Source: Paramoeba atlantica (taxonomy: Eukaryota; Discosea). Taken from it: a stretch of 64,000 nt of DNA. Of this stretch, positions 19,537-28,857 are shown in pieces. The stretch covers positions 1-64,000 of the forward strand of contig CDRNVI010000049.1 in the NCBI GenBank assembly GCA_977017575.1, read 5' to 3'. Under the pieces are notes generated by a model. It did not search any database, was not told the DNA's origin, and saw only the letters and a list, made by a program, of their open reading frames with translations. The stretch's first letter is position 1. Each line of letters opens with the position of its first letter. The position numbers and the translations under genes were made by a program.

Positions 19537-20493
19537 TTACTGCAGAACATAATGCGCACAATACACGCGAAGATCCTCCAAAACTCGCTTCAAAACACTT
19601 GCTCCACTCACCCGCAGAGATCCGTTACATTTTTCTGCCAGGGCGCGCACACGCTCATGCCGGTTTTCATTGCTTCTACCAAGTTGGCCGCCACAACGCG
19701 TCAAAGTTCTCTTCAACATGCTGTTTGCTCCTTCTACGGTGTTAGTGTGCACACCGGAATCACTGATCCACTCATTTCTGTGGATAACCGAATCCCATTG
19801 ATACTTTCCTTCAAGAAAATTGTTGTGCCTGGCCCCGTCGGTATGGATCCGCGTACGCGAGGAGGCACACATAGCCTCGATGGGGGGAATTAAGTGTTCT
19901 GCGCTTTTTTGAGGCACAGGCGTGACATGTATCTCTGTCAGCTTGCTGTCACGAGTACATTCGGCCAGAGTCTGAACTATCTGGCTACCACCAGCGCGTA
20001 CCCGCTGGTTTCGGTTGTTTCCCCCTCGCTTGATCTTTGAGAACCACGTCTCATCGACTTGCATAAAGGATACTGTTCCCTCGGCGTTCCGCTGACGGAT
20101 TTTATGAACCTCAGACAATGATTTTTCGATAATTTGGCGTTGCAAAACTACAGTTCTTTGAGAGACTTCTTCCTTTGCAACTTCTGTTCCCAGCATGCTA
20201 TAAGAAAAGGAAACGATCCCAATTAGAATCTGCTTTGCGGACACCTTTGTCTTTGAGTGCTTGAGAGGACCGTCCTGTGACATCAAATTGCGGCAGGAGC
20301 GTACTGGGCAGTGGAACTTGCCTCCCTTCAGATTACACAATACCCGCTCATGCCCACGCTCGCAGGAAACGCTTTGTACAGTGAGTTTGTGGTTTCGCAT
20401 CCACAACATACACGTTTCCTCTGTGGCAGAGCCGACTGAAGTCAAGCGAATTTGAGCAGCGCAATCAAAACGAGGGCAACCTGTGCAGTTCAT
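19537..20493 (-). mobile_element. Merlin / IS1016-like DDE transposase, intact ORF
   Basis: 318 residues from an ATG at the 20493 end. Merlin elements are cut-and-paste DNA transposons related to bacterial IS1016/ISXO2. The DDE core reads VDETWFSKIKRGGNNRNQ (first Asp), HTDGARHN (second Asp), and HTNTVEGANSMLKRTL (Glu), the last being very typical of this superfamily. An N-terminal zinc-type cluster is visible (CTGCPRFDC, with CERGHERVLC and CPVRSC). The ORF has no stop, so it may be recent. Flanking TAGTTATCTGTC repeats at 18750 could be one end; I could not find a matching inverted end on the right side before 20900. Confidence 0.85.
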
Positions 20494-20740
20494 TGAAACC
20501 TTAGAGAAGCAATACTAGCCGTAATTTTAAGATAAAAATTGACTAATAATCCAAAAAATTCATATCACCCTAGGAAACACAAAAAAGGATTTCATAAAAA
20601 TTTAAAATTATTTAAAAAAAGTGTACATTATTCGTTCAATCCCACCAAACATTCAGGAAATAATGACGACCCACATCACACCACCACTCATATTCGTTCG
20701 CGTGTGGGGGCGGATCCCATACAGAGGTGGGCACGAAAAT

Positions 20741-20815
20741 GTGGGGGGGTCAAAATTTGTGCAACTTGGCCAATTTTGGAAAATAGCCCCGCATTCGAGA
20801 GCTTTCGCAGAGTTA
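20741..20815 (+). repeat. Dispersed repeat with GAGAGCTTTCGCAGAGTT core, copy 1
   Basis: GGGGGGTCAAAATTTGT, then CCAATTTTGGAAAATA, then GCATTCGAGAGCTTTCGCAG. Related copies are at 42905-42985 (inverted) and 51376-51450. Family not recognised. Confidence 0.6.
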
Positions 20816-20897
20816 CGTGTCATGTGATAATGCGTTTCCCGCATCCAGGGGGTGGGTCCACATACCAAAGGGAGTAAAAGTGACAACTGCAGCTAAT

Positions 20898-21104
20898 TCA
20901 TCTATGGATGCTCTGTAAAGTACTTAAAAACAGGCCATGTTGTTCTCTTTTCAACAATTCAATCCCTGAATGTATTGCATCACGCAATTCCCCCCTATTT
21001 TTAGGACATTTAATATTTTTGTGTGATTCAATTTGTCCCCAAATATTTTCAATGGGGTTGAGATCAGGAGACGTGGGGGGGCAAGCTAGCATTGTTGGCT
21101 CCTC
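20898..21104 (-). mobile_element. Tc1/mariner transposase fragment (C-terminal end)
   Basis: About 70 codons reading PPTSPDLNPIENIWGQI, the block around the catalytic Glu of Tc1-type DDE transposases, plus its C-terminal helix. The upstream two thirds of the transposase are absent. A short tRNA-like repeat follows directly at 21105. Confidence 0.85.
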
Positions 21105-21206
21105 AAGTTTGATGTTCATGCGTTCGTTGGCGCACAGATATACCCCTTGATGCGACAGCCTATATCATCGGCTCAATCCGTAACGACGGATGTCGCACCA
21201 AGTATA
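21105..21206 (+). repeat. Candidate tRNA-derived SINE-like repeat, copy 1
   Basis: About 100 bases beginning TTTGATGTTCATGCG and ending GGATGTCGCACCAAG. A near-identical inverted copy is at 26582-26690. Both carry an A-box-like GTTGGCGCA(C/G)AGA and, about 45 bases on, a B-box-like GGCTCAATCC or GGTACAATCC, the layout of a Pol III internal promoter. No tail or target duplication identified, so SINE status is inference. Confidence 0.5.
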
Positions 21207-21422
21207 TTAATCATGCAGTTGTACTGCAGAGATTAGCCCTGGGCAAGTGAGCACGCCCCAAACGTGCTGCTTGTTCGGGTTTGCCGTTTCACTGAAAGCT
21301 GTGCACCTCCCACGTAGGGTTCTCGCGGTGCTGATATATTACGAAGCTTCTCCTGATAGCGCGCTGGACCATTGTTTCCCTACATTCGGAGGCAAGGCTC
21401 TTGTCTCCTCCGAAAAGAGAGT

Positions 21423-22172
21423 TCAAGTGGTGGAGTTAAGCTTTCCTCTTGCACGCACCTCAAAAACCAGTAAAAATGTAGATGGATTGATCAGCTTTCT
21501 CTGATTATAGATAAACGAATACTTTCGAACCTTCCGCTCATGAGCATCAGCAAAGTTTTCTTCCCATGGTGAGGTCAACTCGATGATGAATTCCGCCCCA
21601 TTGTGCAACTTTACCCACCCGTCTGGTCTCAATTCAGTTTCTTGCGAGAGCCAGTTGGGAGGGTTTCTGTATTTTTGCAAGTCGAAGTGTAAGTGGGCCG
21701 TGTGGGGAGATGAGGACATGGCTTCCGCGAGTGTCGAAAGGATGAGGTCGTGCCGGCAGTTGTATCTCCCTTGGCTTAGAGCTACGGAGCATCCCGTTAA
21801 TATATGACGTGGTGTCTGCACGGCTTCTCGGCAAATTGGGCACTTTGCATCCGTGTGGGTGGACATACCCCATCGAGGGAGGGACGCACGGGTCGGTAGA
21901 GGGGTTTGAGTCAATACGGATGCCGCGAGACGCGAGAGAGAAGGGCTTTTGATATTGCATAGGGCAGACGCAAACTCTTTTGCTAACTCGCCTTCAGTGG
22001 CCATTTGAAACCATTGGCAGGCGATCGTAGTTCGTCGCTGCACAGACGCGGCGAGAAAACGCTCGTACTCGTCATTTACTGTCTGCCGTAACCGTCTTGG
22101 GTCGTCACGATTCTCGTAGAGCTGAACAGCTGGGCGGATGAGTCCGGATGATCTCCTTTTGCTCGGTGGCAA
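21423..22172 (-). CDS. LINE C-terminal zinc knuckle and restriction-like endonuclease
   Basis: 249 codons open. Residues near 110-130 read CPICREAVQTPRHILTGC, the CCHC knuckle found just before the endonuclease of R2-like LINEs. Then ELRPDGWV and FIIELTSPWEENFADAHERK, which match the PD-(D/E)xK restriction-like endonuclease that nicks target DNA for target-primed reverse transcription. Preceding sequence (22076-22380, neighbouring frame, AQYCENRHKRAHLL) is the thumb-side helical region, so at least one frame break separates them. Confidence 0.75.
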   Translation of the reverse strand: MPPSKRRSSGLIRPAVQLYENRDDPRRLRQTVNDEYERFLAASVQRRTTIACQWFQMATEGELAKEFASALCNIKSPSLSRLAASVLTQTPLPTRASLPRWGMSTHTDAKCPICREAVQTPRHILTGCSVALSQGRYNCRHDLILSTLAEAMSSSPHTAHLHFDLQKYRNPPNWLSQETELRPDGWVKLHNGAEFIIELTSPWEENFADAHERKVRKYSFIYNQRKLINPSTFLLVFEVRARGKLNSTT

Positions 22173-22464
22173 TCCTCTGTCTCAAAGCTTGCAAAACGGC
22201 GGGGTCGAGCGATCGATTCATTTGGGAAATAGCTGACGCGGTGCACTGCAGCCACAGCTTCGTTATACTGGTTATGCTCCATCCGCGTTCTGAGTAAATG
22301 AGCTCGCTTGTGGCGGTTTTCGCAATATTGAGCCACTTCCGTATACGTATTGTTACTAGTTTTTGTAGACGGAGAACGAAGTTAAAAGTTAAGCCAGGAT
22401 TTACTGTGAGAACATAGCGCAGTCTGGAAATAATAGCATTGTAATATTAAACTTTGTAATAATA

Positions 22465-23076
22465 TTGAACATTGGGGTTGGGGGTACGTTCGTTGAGTAC
22501 TCAACGAACGGAAATTTACGGTGGAAGTCAAGGACTTTTGCATAAGTCAAGGATTTTTGTGGAACACCCAAGAATTTTCTTTGATTTTCATTTTCCATGC
22601 GTTCAGTATCCTACACTTCGCTATATACGTTGACAACGCCTGCGTAGCGAAAACTACGAAATTCAGTGAGCTTCGCAAATTGCTTCCCACTAACGACGCA
22701 CAGGGGAATCCTACGCGGGGTACGGCTCAGGCCCGCTCACGCGGGCCCTCGCCGTTTCGCGGCCGCGCGCATCCCCGCTCACGCGGGAGCCCCCGCGCGG
22801 CCAAAATGGGTACTAAAATTTGTTATCAAGGTAGTTGGGCTTCGCAAATTGCTTCCCACGAATGGGTACTAAAATTTGTCATCAAGGTAGTTGGTCAAGA
22901 TTATCAAGTAGTTATCAGTTGGGCCTTTCTTCCTCCTCCCTCTAAGGTCCTGCAGATTTTTTACGGTCACAGGGTACGTTCGTTGAGTACTCAACGAAAC
23001 TCCGACAGTTCGTTGAGTACTCAACGAAAATCCGGATTTTCGTTAGAATTCAACGAACGTACCCCCAAGCCAAACA
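22465..23076. mobile_element. 612-bp palindrome-ended TIR element inserted in the LINE
   Basis: Flanked by a perfect 11-base target duplication TTGTAATAATA (22454-22464 and 23077-23087). The ends are inverted: left GTTGGGGGTACGTTCGTTGA, right complementary to CTTGGGGGTACGTTCGTTGA. Inside each end sits the self-palindrome TTCGTTGAGTACTCAACGAA, repeated at the right side. The middle (22620-22900) is a GC-rich block with hairpins of the form CCCGCTCACGCGGG. No ORF of its own, so it is non-autonomous. A second, left-truncated copy is at 56870-57292. Confidence 0.85.
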
Positions 23077-23087
23077 TTGTAATAATA

Positions 23088-23880
23088 ACAGCTTGTGAGG
23101 CAAATTAGACGCCAGTTCCCAAGAATGCTGGTTTCCCCATCCTTATGTATCAGAAGAGTGACTCCTCGTTTCCAGCTATCGGGGCACGTACCAAAGGTAA
23201 GGAGGTCGTTGAAAGCCTGTGCTATGGAAGGATATAGAGCTGCGCAGCGTTTTAAAACAGCGTTCCCAATGGTATCTGCGCCAGGGGCAGCGGATGGTCT
23301 CTTTGAAGCTATCGCCGCCTCGATGGCACTGCAATCGATCTCTGCCCAATACATGTCTGACTGTACCTGAGGTCCCAAGAGCTCTGTGGGAGGAAGTTCA
23401 TAGTTTTCTTGTGGGGTTTGCATGCTATTTCGAAAATAGGTTGTGATTTCCTCCTGGGAGCAGTCCGGGTACTTGCCCCACCGCTGATCTGCCTCTTTCG
23501 TGTGCGCATCAAGGCATTCCCCAGCTGCAGTCCAAGGATTTCTTTGGAATCGCACTTTAGCCCAGCGCTTGGCGATCTCCTCTCGTTGTGCCCTGCTTTC
23601 TTCTGCATAGACTTTTAGCAGCTTACTAGCTTCTTTTATTTCTCCTTTTAAGCGGTCGCGTTCCACTCGTCCATGGCTGTATCGCAGTGATATTTTGAGC
23701 CGGCGGATATGGCCCTCCATTTGCTTGGCTGAACGGTCGGCTGCAAGGGGTCGAGATCTACGTTGGGCGCGTCCTGTGTGGGTGCGTAGGCGAAAGCCTT
23801 CCACTGTGTCAGCCTTGCACGCAGTCTCGTAGGCACTCACCGCAATACTTGCAGTCAGAAGTTCTGCCTGGTGTTTAGCT
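23088..23880 (-). CDS. LINE reverse transcriptase, N-terminal part
   Basis: The frame opens at about 23906, overlapping the end of ORF1 in another frame (QQSAATTADEAKHQ). It contains the RT start region: ASKRPSAAPGADTIGNAVLK, then FGTCPDSWKRGVTLLIHKDG and LGNWRLICLTS (RT motifs 0-2). It stops at the inserted element; fingers and palm with the catalytic Asp residues are not present on the other side. Confidence 0.8.
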
Positions 23881-25932
23881 TCATCTGCGGTAGTTGCCGC
23901 GCTCTGCTGCGCGTCTTTCGGTCTGCTTCCACTGATCGCTAGAAAAGTGAATCATAATTCTTCCTCCTTCAATGGACTTCAGAGTTCTTAGGAGGGATGC
24001 GCTCGTCTCTTCCTCGTTGTGCGTCCTCTGTGACGACATTGTTCTGTTTGCGTTGCGTGATCGACGGCTCGGTGCACTGGATTGGAGCATTGACGGTTGT
24101 AGGGGTGGCTGTGGGGGTGATTGGGGGCTGGGCAAAGTGGTGTCTGGGCCATCTGCCACGCCGCGTGTGATAGAAGTTTCGTTCGCGTGTGCAGGTGTTC
24201 GGCTTTCCGTCCGTGCTGTGCGGAGGTGCGCTTCCTCTGTTACGTTTGTTGCCGGTACTCTGTGTTCCGTCTCTGTTCGGTTTCCACTGTTCAGCGCAGT
24301 ACTTGGACGAGTATTACCATGATCATTTCGGGTTTGCGCAGTCTCTGGCTGTGCCTGGGTCACATGTTCAGTTGAGGGATTCGATTCGTCAGGGTGGATC
24401 TGCATGTACGACCCGGAGATAAGGCTACGCAGGCCCCGGAGCCCGGCCCACACGAGTGAGTTGACCACAGGTCGGACTGAGGAGGTGGACACACCATCCT
24501 TGCAGCACTTGTGCTTGCAAGTAGTTTTATCAAAGCATTTGTGTAAGCACGGGCGGAGCTGGGTTTGTGGTTCTGGAGCACGCGTGTTGTTCTCTATCGC
24601 CGGAGGTGTGCCGACGGAAAGAGGGACTGATAAGGGTGGGGTTTCATTTCTTTCAGCGGACGAGGGTAACAGGTTCCTCAATAGCAGGTCAGCCACCGGT
24701 TTCACGATACCTCGCTTGCAGCTTTGGTGACCACAGGTCGTTTTATCGCGGCAGGAGTGTTTACATGGCTGCTCTACGGGAGTGTTTACAAGGGCTGCGG
24801 TGGGTGTAGCTTGTTTCCCGTTCCCTGTCGTCAATGCTGTAGGTTCTGTCGCATGAGTTAGGGATATAGGGCCAGAATGGAGCACTGCTCGCTCAGGGAT
24901 TAGGGACTCATGCGTGGCGTCTCGAGGCGGCGTTAGCGGCACACCAATTTTGCAGCATACGTGCTTGCAATGGGCTTTGTCCCGGCAGATGTTTTTACAA
25001 GGGCGATGTGTGGGCAGGATCGAGGCCATTGGGGAGGACTCGTCCGGGACTGTACTTGTGGCCTCGGGCATTAGATCCAGGGTGTCCGCTCGCTCTAGGC
25101 CGGGCGCTGGCTGAGGGGAAGGGAGGGGCGCGAGATCGTTTGAAAGCGGGGTGCCATCGTTTGTGACTTTACAACATAGGTGTTTGCAGGTAGCTTTGTT
25201 GCTGCAATGGTGTGCACATGGTCTCGTCCTTCGCAGAGTAGCACCGGGATCCGCGTTCGTGTTGTGCCGCGTCCGTATGCGATAAGACTCGTCGTAATCC
25301 ACTTCTTTGAGCTTCCAATATGAGCCTTCTTCCTCGGTTGACTCGCGTTGAATAATCGAAATTTCATATCCCGATAATGCAATCATGCTCCGCCCTCCCA
25401 ACTTCTTAATGGCGCGACCTAGAGCTCCTGCCGAGGAATATGCGCCAGTGAGGTTCATGTCTTTGTCCGTGTATGCCGATGTCCAACTGGTGTGGCGGAA
25501 AGTCCGTTGTTCTCCATCTACTTCACGGAATTTGATGTAATCGCAACATCTTTGGTCCATAACGTCACTTATGTTGCATGCTTGGATCAGAATTCCATCA
25601 GGTCGCTTGGCGCCTGATTTTAAGGTTCGTGCAATAGAAAATTCTGCCGTGAGTTCTGCATTAAAAGCCCCCTTTTCCGTTAGAAACTGTGCTGCTGCGT
25701 GGATGTGGGGAAAGTAGGCCCATTTGCTCGCTTCAGGGTGTCTAATGCGAATTGGCACTGCACTAGTGCGTGTCGGGCGAAAGCTTTCTTCGTGAAATGG
25801 CTCTGCGCTGGCAGATCCTCGAGGGAGGTCGCCTGGCGCCTGGGGGGCGTCGTTGGTGGGGTGGATGGACATGCCCCTTGTGGGGATAGCAGTTATACGG
25901 TAACTAAAAAAAGTGTTCAAATGTTTTAACAA
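23881..25932 (-). CDS. LINE ORF1 with four C3-C5-C-H-CC zinc motifs
   Basis: 683 codons, open throughout. Residues 50-235 form a globular domain I do not recognise (for example SGAKRPDGILIQACNI). Then four copies of C-x3-C-x5-C-x-H-x-C-C at about residues 239-254, 312-327, 390-405 and 462-477, such as CKNICRDKAHCKHVCC; in the third the first of the final Cys pair is Ser. Proline/threonine-rich linkers of 60-70 residues separate them. From memory the same spacing occurs in a small knuckle at the C terminus of HFM1/MER3 meiotic helicases. The motifs are presumably nucleic-acid or protein-binding. The ORF ends where the RT frame begins, with overlap, so the two may be joined by a frame change or be separate ORFs. 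Confidence 0.75.
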   Translation of the reverse strand: MLKHLNTFFSYRITAIPTRGMSIHPTNDAPQAPGDLPRGSASAEPFHEESFRPTRTSAVPIRIRHPEASKWAYFPHIHAAAQFLTEKGAFNAELTAEFSIARTLKSGAKRPDGILIQACNISDVMDQRCCDYIKFREVDGEQRTFRHTSWTSAYTDKDMNLTGAYSSAGALGRAIKKLGGRSMIALSGYEISIIQRESTEEEGSYWKLKEVDYDESYRIRTRHNTNADPGATLRRTRPCAHHCSNKATCKHLCCKVTNDGTPLSNDLAPLPSPQPAPGLERADTLDLMPEATSTVPDESSPMASILPTHRPCKNICRDKAHCKHVCCKIGVPLTPPRDATHESLIPERAVLHSGPISLTHATEPTALTTGNGKQATPTAALVNTPVEQPCKHSCRDKTTCGHQSCKRGIVKPVADLLLRNLLPSSAERNETPPLSVPLSVGTPPAIENNTRAPEPQTQLRPCLHKCFDKTTCKHKCCKDGVSTSSVRPVVNSLVWAGLRGLRSLISGSYMQIHPDESNPSTEHVTQAQPETAQTRNDHGNTRPSTALNSGNRTETEHRVPATNVTEEAHLRTARTESRTPAHANETSITRGVADGPDTTLPSPQSPPQPPLQPSMLQSSAPSRRSRNANRTMSSQRTHNEEETSASLLRTLKSIEGGRIMIHFSSDQWKQTERRAAERGNYRR

Positions 25933-26157
25933 ATTTTAATGTTTTTATATTTTACAAAAGAGATTCAAAGGATAATGCAGTAGTATATTACAGTAGTATA
26001 GGCTGGAGTAGTGCTTACATTCCCACGTACTTAGACTTCGTCAATGATCTTACTATAAAAAACTATGAAAGATGTAATGCGAGCCCAACACTTGAACACT
26101 TTTTTCACTTTTTTGAGATTACTTTTTTTTTGAACAAAACTTTGTCTTACTTCACCC

Positions 26158-26480
26158 TTACCAAACCAAAATGACCGAAACGTAATACTTCGTAAGTCCC
26201 CTCTTCGCCCTAATTACTGCCCTCAAACGAGGTGGTATGCTACGGACAAGAGGAAGACATGCACTCGGAGGAAGGTCTGCCCATGCTTTTTGGGCGCGTT
26301 CCCAAAGCTCCAACATTCGTACGGGAGGATCTGGATGATCCGCAGTTGACTTTTTGAGCTCGCCCCATAGGTGCTCTACGGGATTTAAATTGGGAGACTT
26401 CGAGGGCCAGTCTAGGACACACAATTCTTGTAAACGAAGGAATTCCCGGGCCTACTCGTGTGCTTTGGATCATTATGGAC
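26158..26480 (-). mobile_element. Tc1/mariner transposase fragment
   Basis: The C-terminal part of a Tc1-type transposase: NDPKHTS (second catalytic Asp block, at 26450-26475) and, in a neighbouring frame, LDWPSKSPNLNPVEHLWGEL (catalytic Glu). A frame change separates the two blocks. The N-terminal two thirds are missing. Confidence 0.85.
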
Positions 26481-26581
26481 CACCTCTACCGACTGAGACC
26501 GAGTCGGTTGCAGTACGCCCCTCCGGCTGCGTAAACAGAGGGCGAGTTGCCTGGACCCCCTCTACCGACAGAGTCCGTGCT

Positions 26582-26690
26582 AATCCCCTTGGTGCGACAT
26601 CCGTCATTACGGATTGTACCGATGACATAGGCTGTCGCATCAAGGGCTGTATCTCTGCGCCAACGAGCGCATGAACATCAAAATTTGTCT
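26582..26690 (-). repeat. Candidate tRNA-derived SINE-like repeat, copy 2
   Basis: Inverted copy of 21105-21206, about 90% similar. On the - strand it runs from TTTGATGTTCATGCG through GTTGGCGCAGAGA and GGTACAATCC to GTCGCACCAAG, then continues into GC-rich unique sequence with a repeated CTCGGTAGAGG-like word (26480-26580). Confidence 0.5.
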
Positions 26691-26962
26691 AAAAAGCAAA
26701 AAAAAAATCCCAATCTGCAGTTGCTAGAAAAATAGTGTCTTGACCTTAAAATGCGATTTCTTACCGTGTTATTGATAGAAAAGTTGCTCTGTCGCTTCTA
26801 AAAAAGGGACGTCGCCCGCTCCTGTCGCTGGGAGGGGGGTAGGTATAATAAGTGGGCATGGGTATACTATCCTGGAACATGGTTTAGAAAGAAGAGCTCC
26901 GCGAAACAGCGCGCTTTTTTTTGAGGGTGGAAAAATTTTCACCCTCGACCTGGAACATATTA

Positions 26963-27016
26963 CCCCCCCACTTATAGTGCCGTTTGATCGAAAACCTCGG
27001 CACTATAAGTGGGGGG
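26963..27016. repeat. C-run inverted repeat CCCCCCACTTATAGTGCCG
   Basis: Left arm CCCCCCACTTATAGTGCCG at 26964-26982, right arm its complement at 26998-27016, with a 15-base spacer. It looks like back-to-back transposon termini or a solo palindromic element. A CCTGGAACAT word occurs on the left side twice (26871, 26949). Confidence 0.7.
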
Positions 27017-27137
27017 CACAGTATATATTAAAATTCATTTTCCTTTATTTTTGACCGGAGTATCTCAGTACAGATTATTGTCATTGTATGGAAATATAAA
27101 TTTCGATCTTTAAAGGTGCATACATAAAGGGTGTATA

Positions 27138-27566
27138 ATGACGCGTTTTTTAACTTGGATGCAATGCTGCACGAAGTATACTACGGCTACCGAATGCAAG
27201 GATGCGTTTCTTTTTTACGTGGTGCGTCCCTATTTTCCAAGTCTGTGCTTTCTGTATTTAGTGCACTCATTTTTGCCGAATCAAAATCATCTTCGTGCGA
27301 CACTCAATCGGGGGTGGATTGCTTTACCCGTGCCTACCAAAAAGAATGCGTTACATAAGCGTGAAAATGTTTTAATGTTTGAGCAATCAAGCATTAAAAC
27401 GAAAATCCTGAACTACAGTATTTTTCCCTCTTACCCCTCGGCCTTTTCTATTTTCGCCGTCGCACGTGTCCAAAATCACGCTGATGGAGATTCTGAAAGT
27501 GGAGATTCGTATAACAATGATCAAATCAGGGTACTGGGTTTTTTGAATATGTGGATTCGCTTCTAG
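27138..27566 (+). CDS. Hypothetical ORF in repeat region
   Basis: 142 codons from ATG 27138; hydrophobic/aromatic N-terminal half (CKDAFLFYVVRPYF), polar Asp/Ser-rich end. No family recognised. It lies among transposon debris, so it may be a fragment of an element or chance. Confidence 0.25.
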   Translation: MTRFLTWMQCCTKYTTATECKDAFLFYVVRPYFPSLCFLYLVHSFLPNQNHLRATLNRGWIALPVPTKKNALHKRENVLMFEQSSIKTKILNYSIFPSYPSAFSIFAVARVQNHADGDSESGDSYNNDQIRVLGFLNMWIRF

Positions 27567-27874
27567 TGATGGGTCTACACGCTACACACTGGGAGATGCA
27601 TTACTAATTGCAAATATAAAAAAATTATTTCTTGTATTCATAATTGTTTCCCCCGTTTAAGCACACCTCGTTTTCCGTGAGTTCTATTCCTTCCGAATGA
27701 ACCTTCAGCTGGATCGTTTCGAAAATTTTCGAACTTTTTCGAACCGACCAAGCGTTGAAACGCTACATACAAAAGTGCTCTAGATAAGAGTGGTTTCAGG
27801 GTTTCACGGAGGTTACATTTATGGGCTACACATTACTTACACCTTATATTGTACCCATACGAAAGCGTTACTCT

Positions 27875-28129
27875 TTATACCACCTTTTTACTCTTTTCCA
27901 GGATTTGAGCCCCTTTAAAACATCTTTGAAAGCGAATGGACTGCGTCGAGCGCTCCTCATCTAGATTTTCTAATTGACGCCATACGAGCGCCGAGTGAAA
28001 GGACTCTAGTGTAGAAGGACTGTAAAATCTTGCCAGACTGACGCATAGGCAAAGAAACTCTTCTTCTTTGATGTGCTGAACTCCCTGAATACCCAATAAA
28101 ACCTCGAGTCGATTGTAATAGTTGGCCAA
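27875..28129 (-). other. Possible tyrosine-recombinase core-binding fragment (fossil)
   Basis: 84 codons containing YSPSTLESFHSALVWRQLEN, whose pattern resembles the helical core-binding domain of tyrosine recombinases in YR-bearing mobile elements. No catalytic domain is seen. The surrounding sequence to 28857 holds no recognisable gene. Tentative; it looks broken. Confidence 0.2.
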
Positions 28130-28857
28130 AAGGGACTTTTTTCCCCCAAGATTTTTTTCTATTTATAAAAATATTTTATAAAAATATTTATAGAACTTTC
28201 CAACTTCAAGACCCCTTTTCTGAATACTTACTCTTGGCTGGTTAAAAATCTTTCAAAATCATCCAACGCCCCGTCACAAGCACCCTTTACTTTGGAAAAC
28301 CTTTGCAGTGTCTTGAGGAATTCCACAAACGAATGTTCACCACGCAAGCTCAGAGTTGAGCGGGCATGCATCCAAACGCGAAGTGATGCACATCGACGAT
28401 GCCTCTCTTGTTGGTCTCAGCGCCCGCAACTCTGCGCTCGAATAACCTCCTGCCCAGTCTCGTCAAAATGGACAAGTAAGTGGGGGGTGGGACTATGACA
28501 AATACAGTACCTCAAGAAACTGATCACACTTTCTCGCGTTGAACATTGTGGTAAGAAAATGTTTATAAAACATATTAGAAGGGTGAAACCAGCTCGGTTC
28601 TAGCGTGTTCGCCCGTGTTTGGTCGAGTTAAGAGTTCGGACACTTAACTTGTGGAGAATATGCAGTTTCTTTCTAATCTTTTAGTTTGTATTTTGTAATT
28701 TTTTTTATTCGTTTTTTTGAAACGCGGCATTCCCTCTATATTTTTACCCAGTACTTGAACCATGTAGGTCCACTGGGGGGGGTATATGATTTAAAAACAA
28801 GCAATCAAAGTAGCGATTTCACATGTGCCCAAAACTAGCAATTCAACCTGCCTTAAG

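Larger units (their letters stand above)
21230..25940 (-). mobile_element. RLE-type non-LTR retrotransposon (LINE), defective
   Basis: Read on the - strand from about 25940 to about 21230. Parts in order: a 683-codon ORF with four zinc motifs; the start of a reverse transcriptase (23088-23880); a 612-bp inserted element; a thumb-like helical region; and a C-terminal zinc knuckle plus restriction-like endonuclease. The catalytic RT core (YADD region) is missing, apparently deleted at or near the insertion. The combination of C-terminal CxxC-H-C and an RPD...ELTxPWE endonuclease places it with RLE-bearing LINEs such as the R2/NeSL/Hero groups. Confidence 0.8.
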
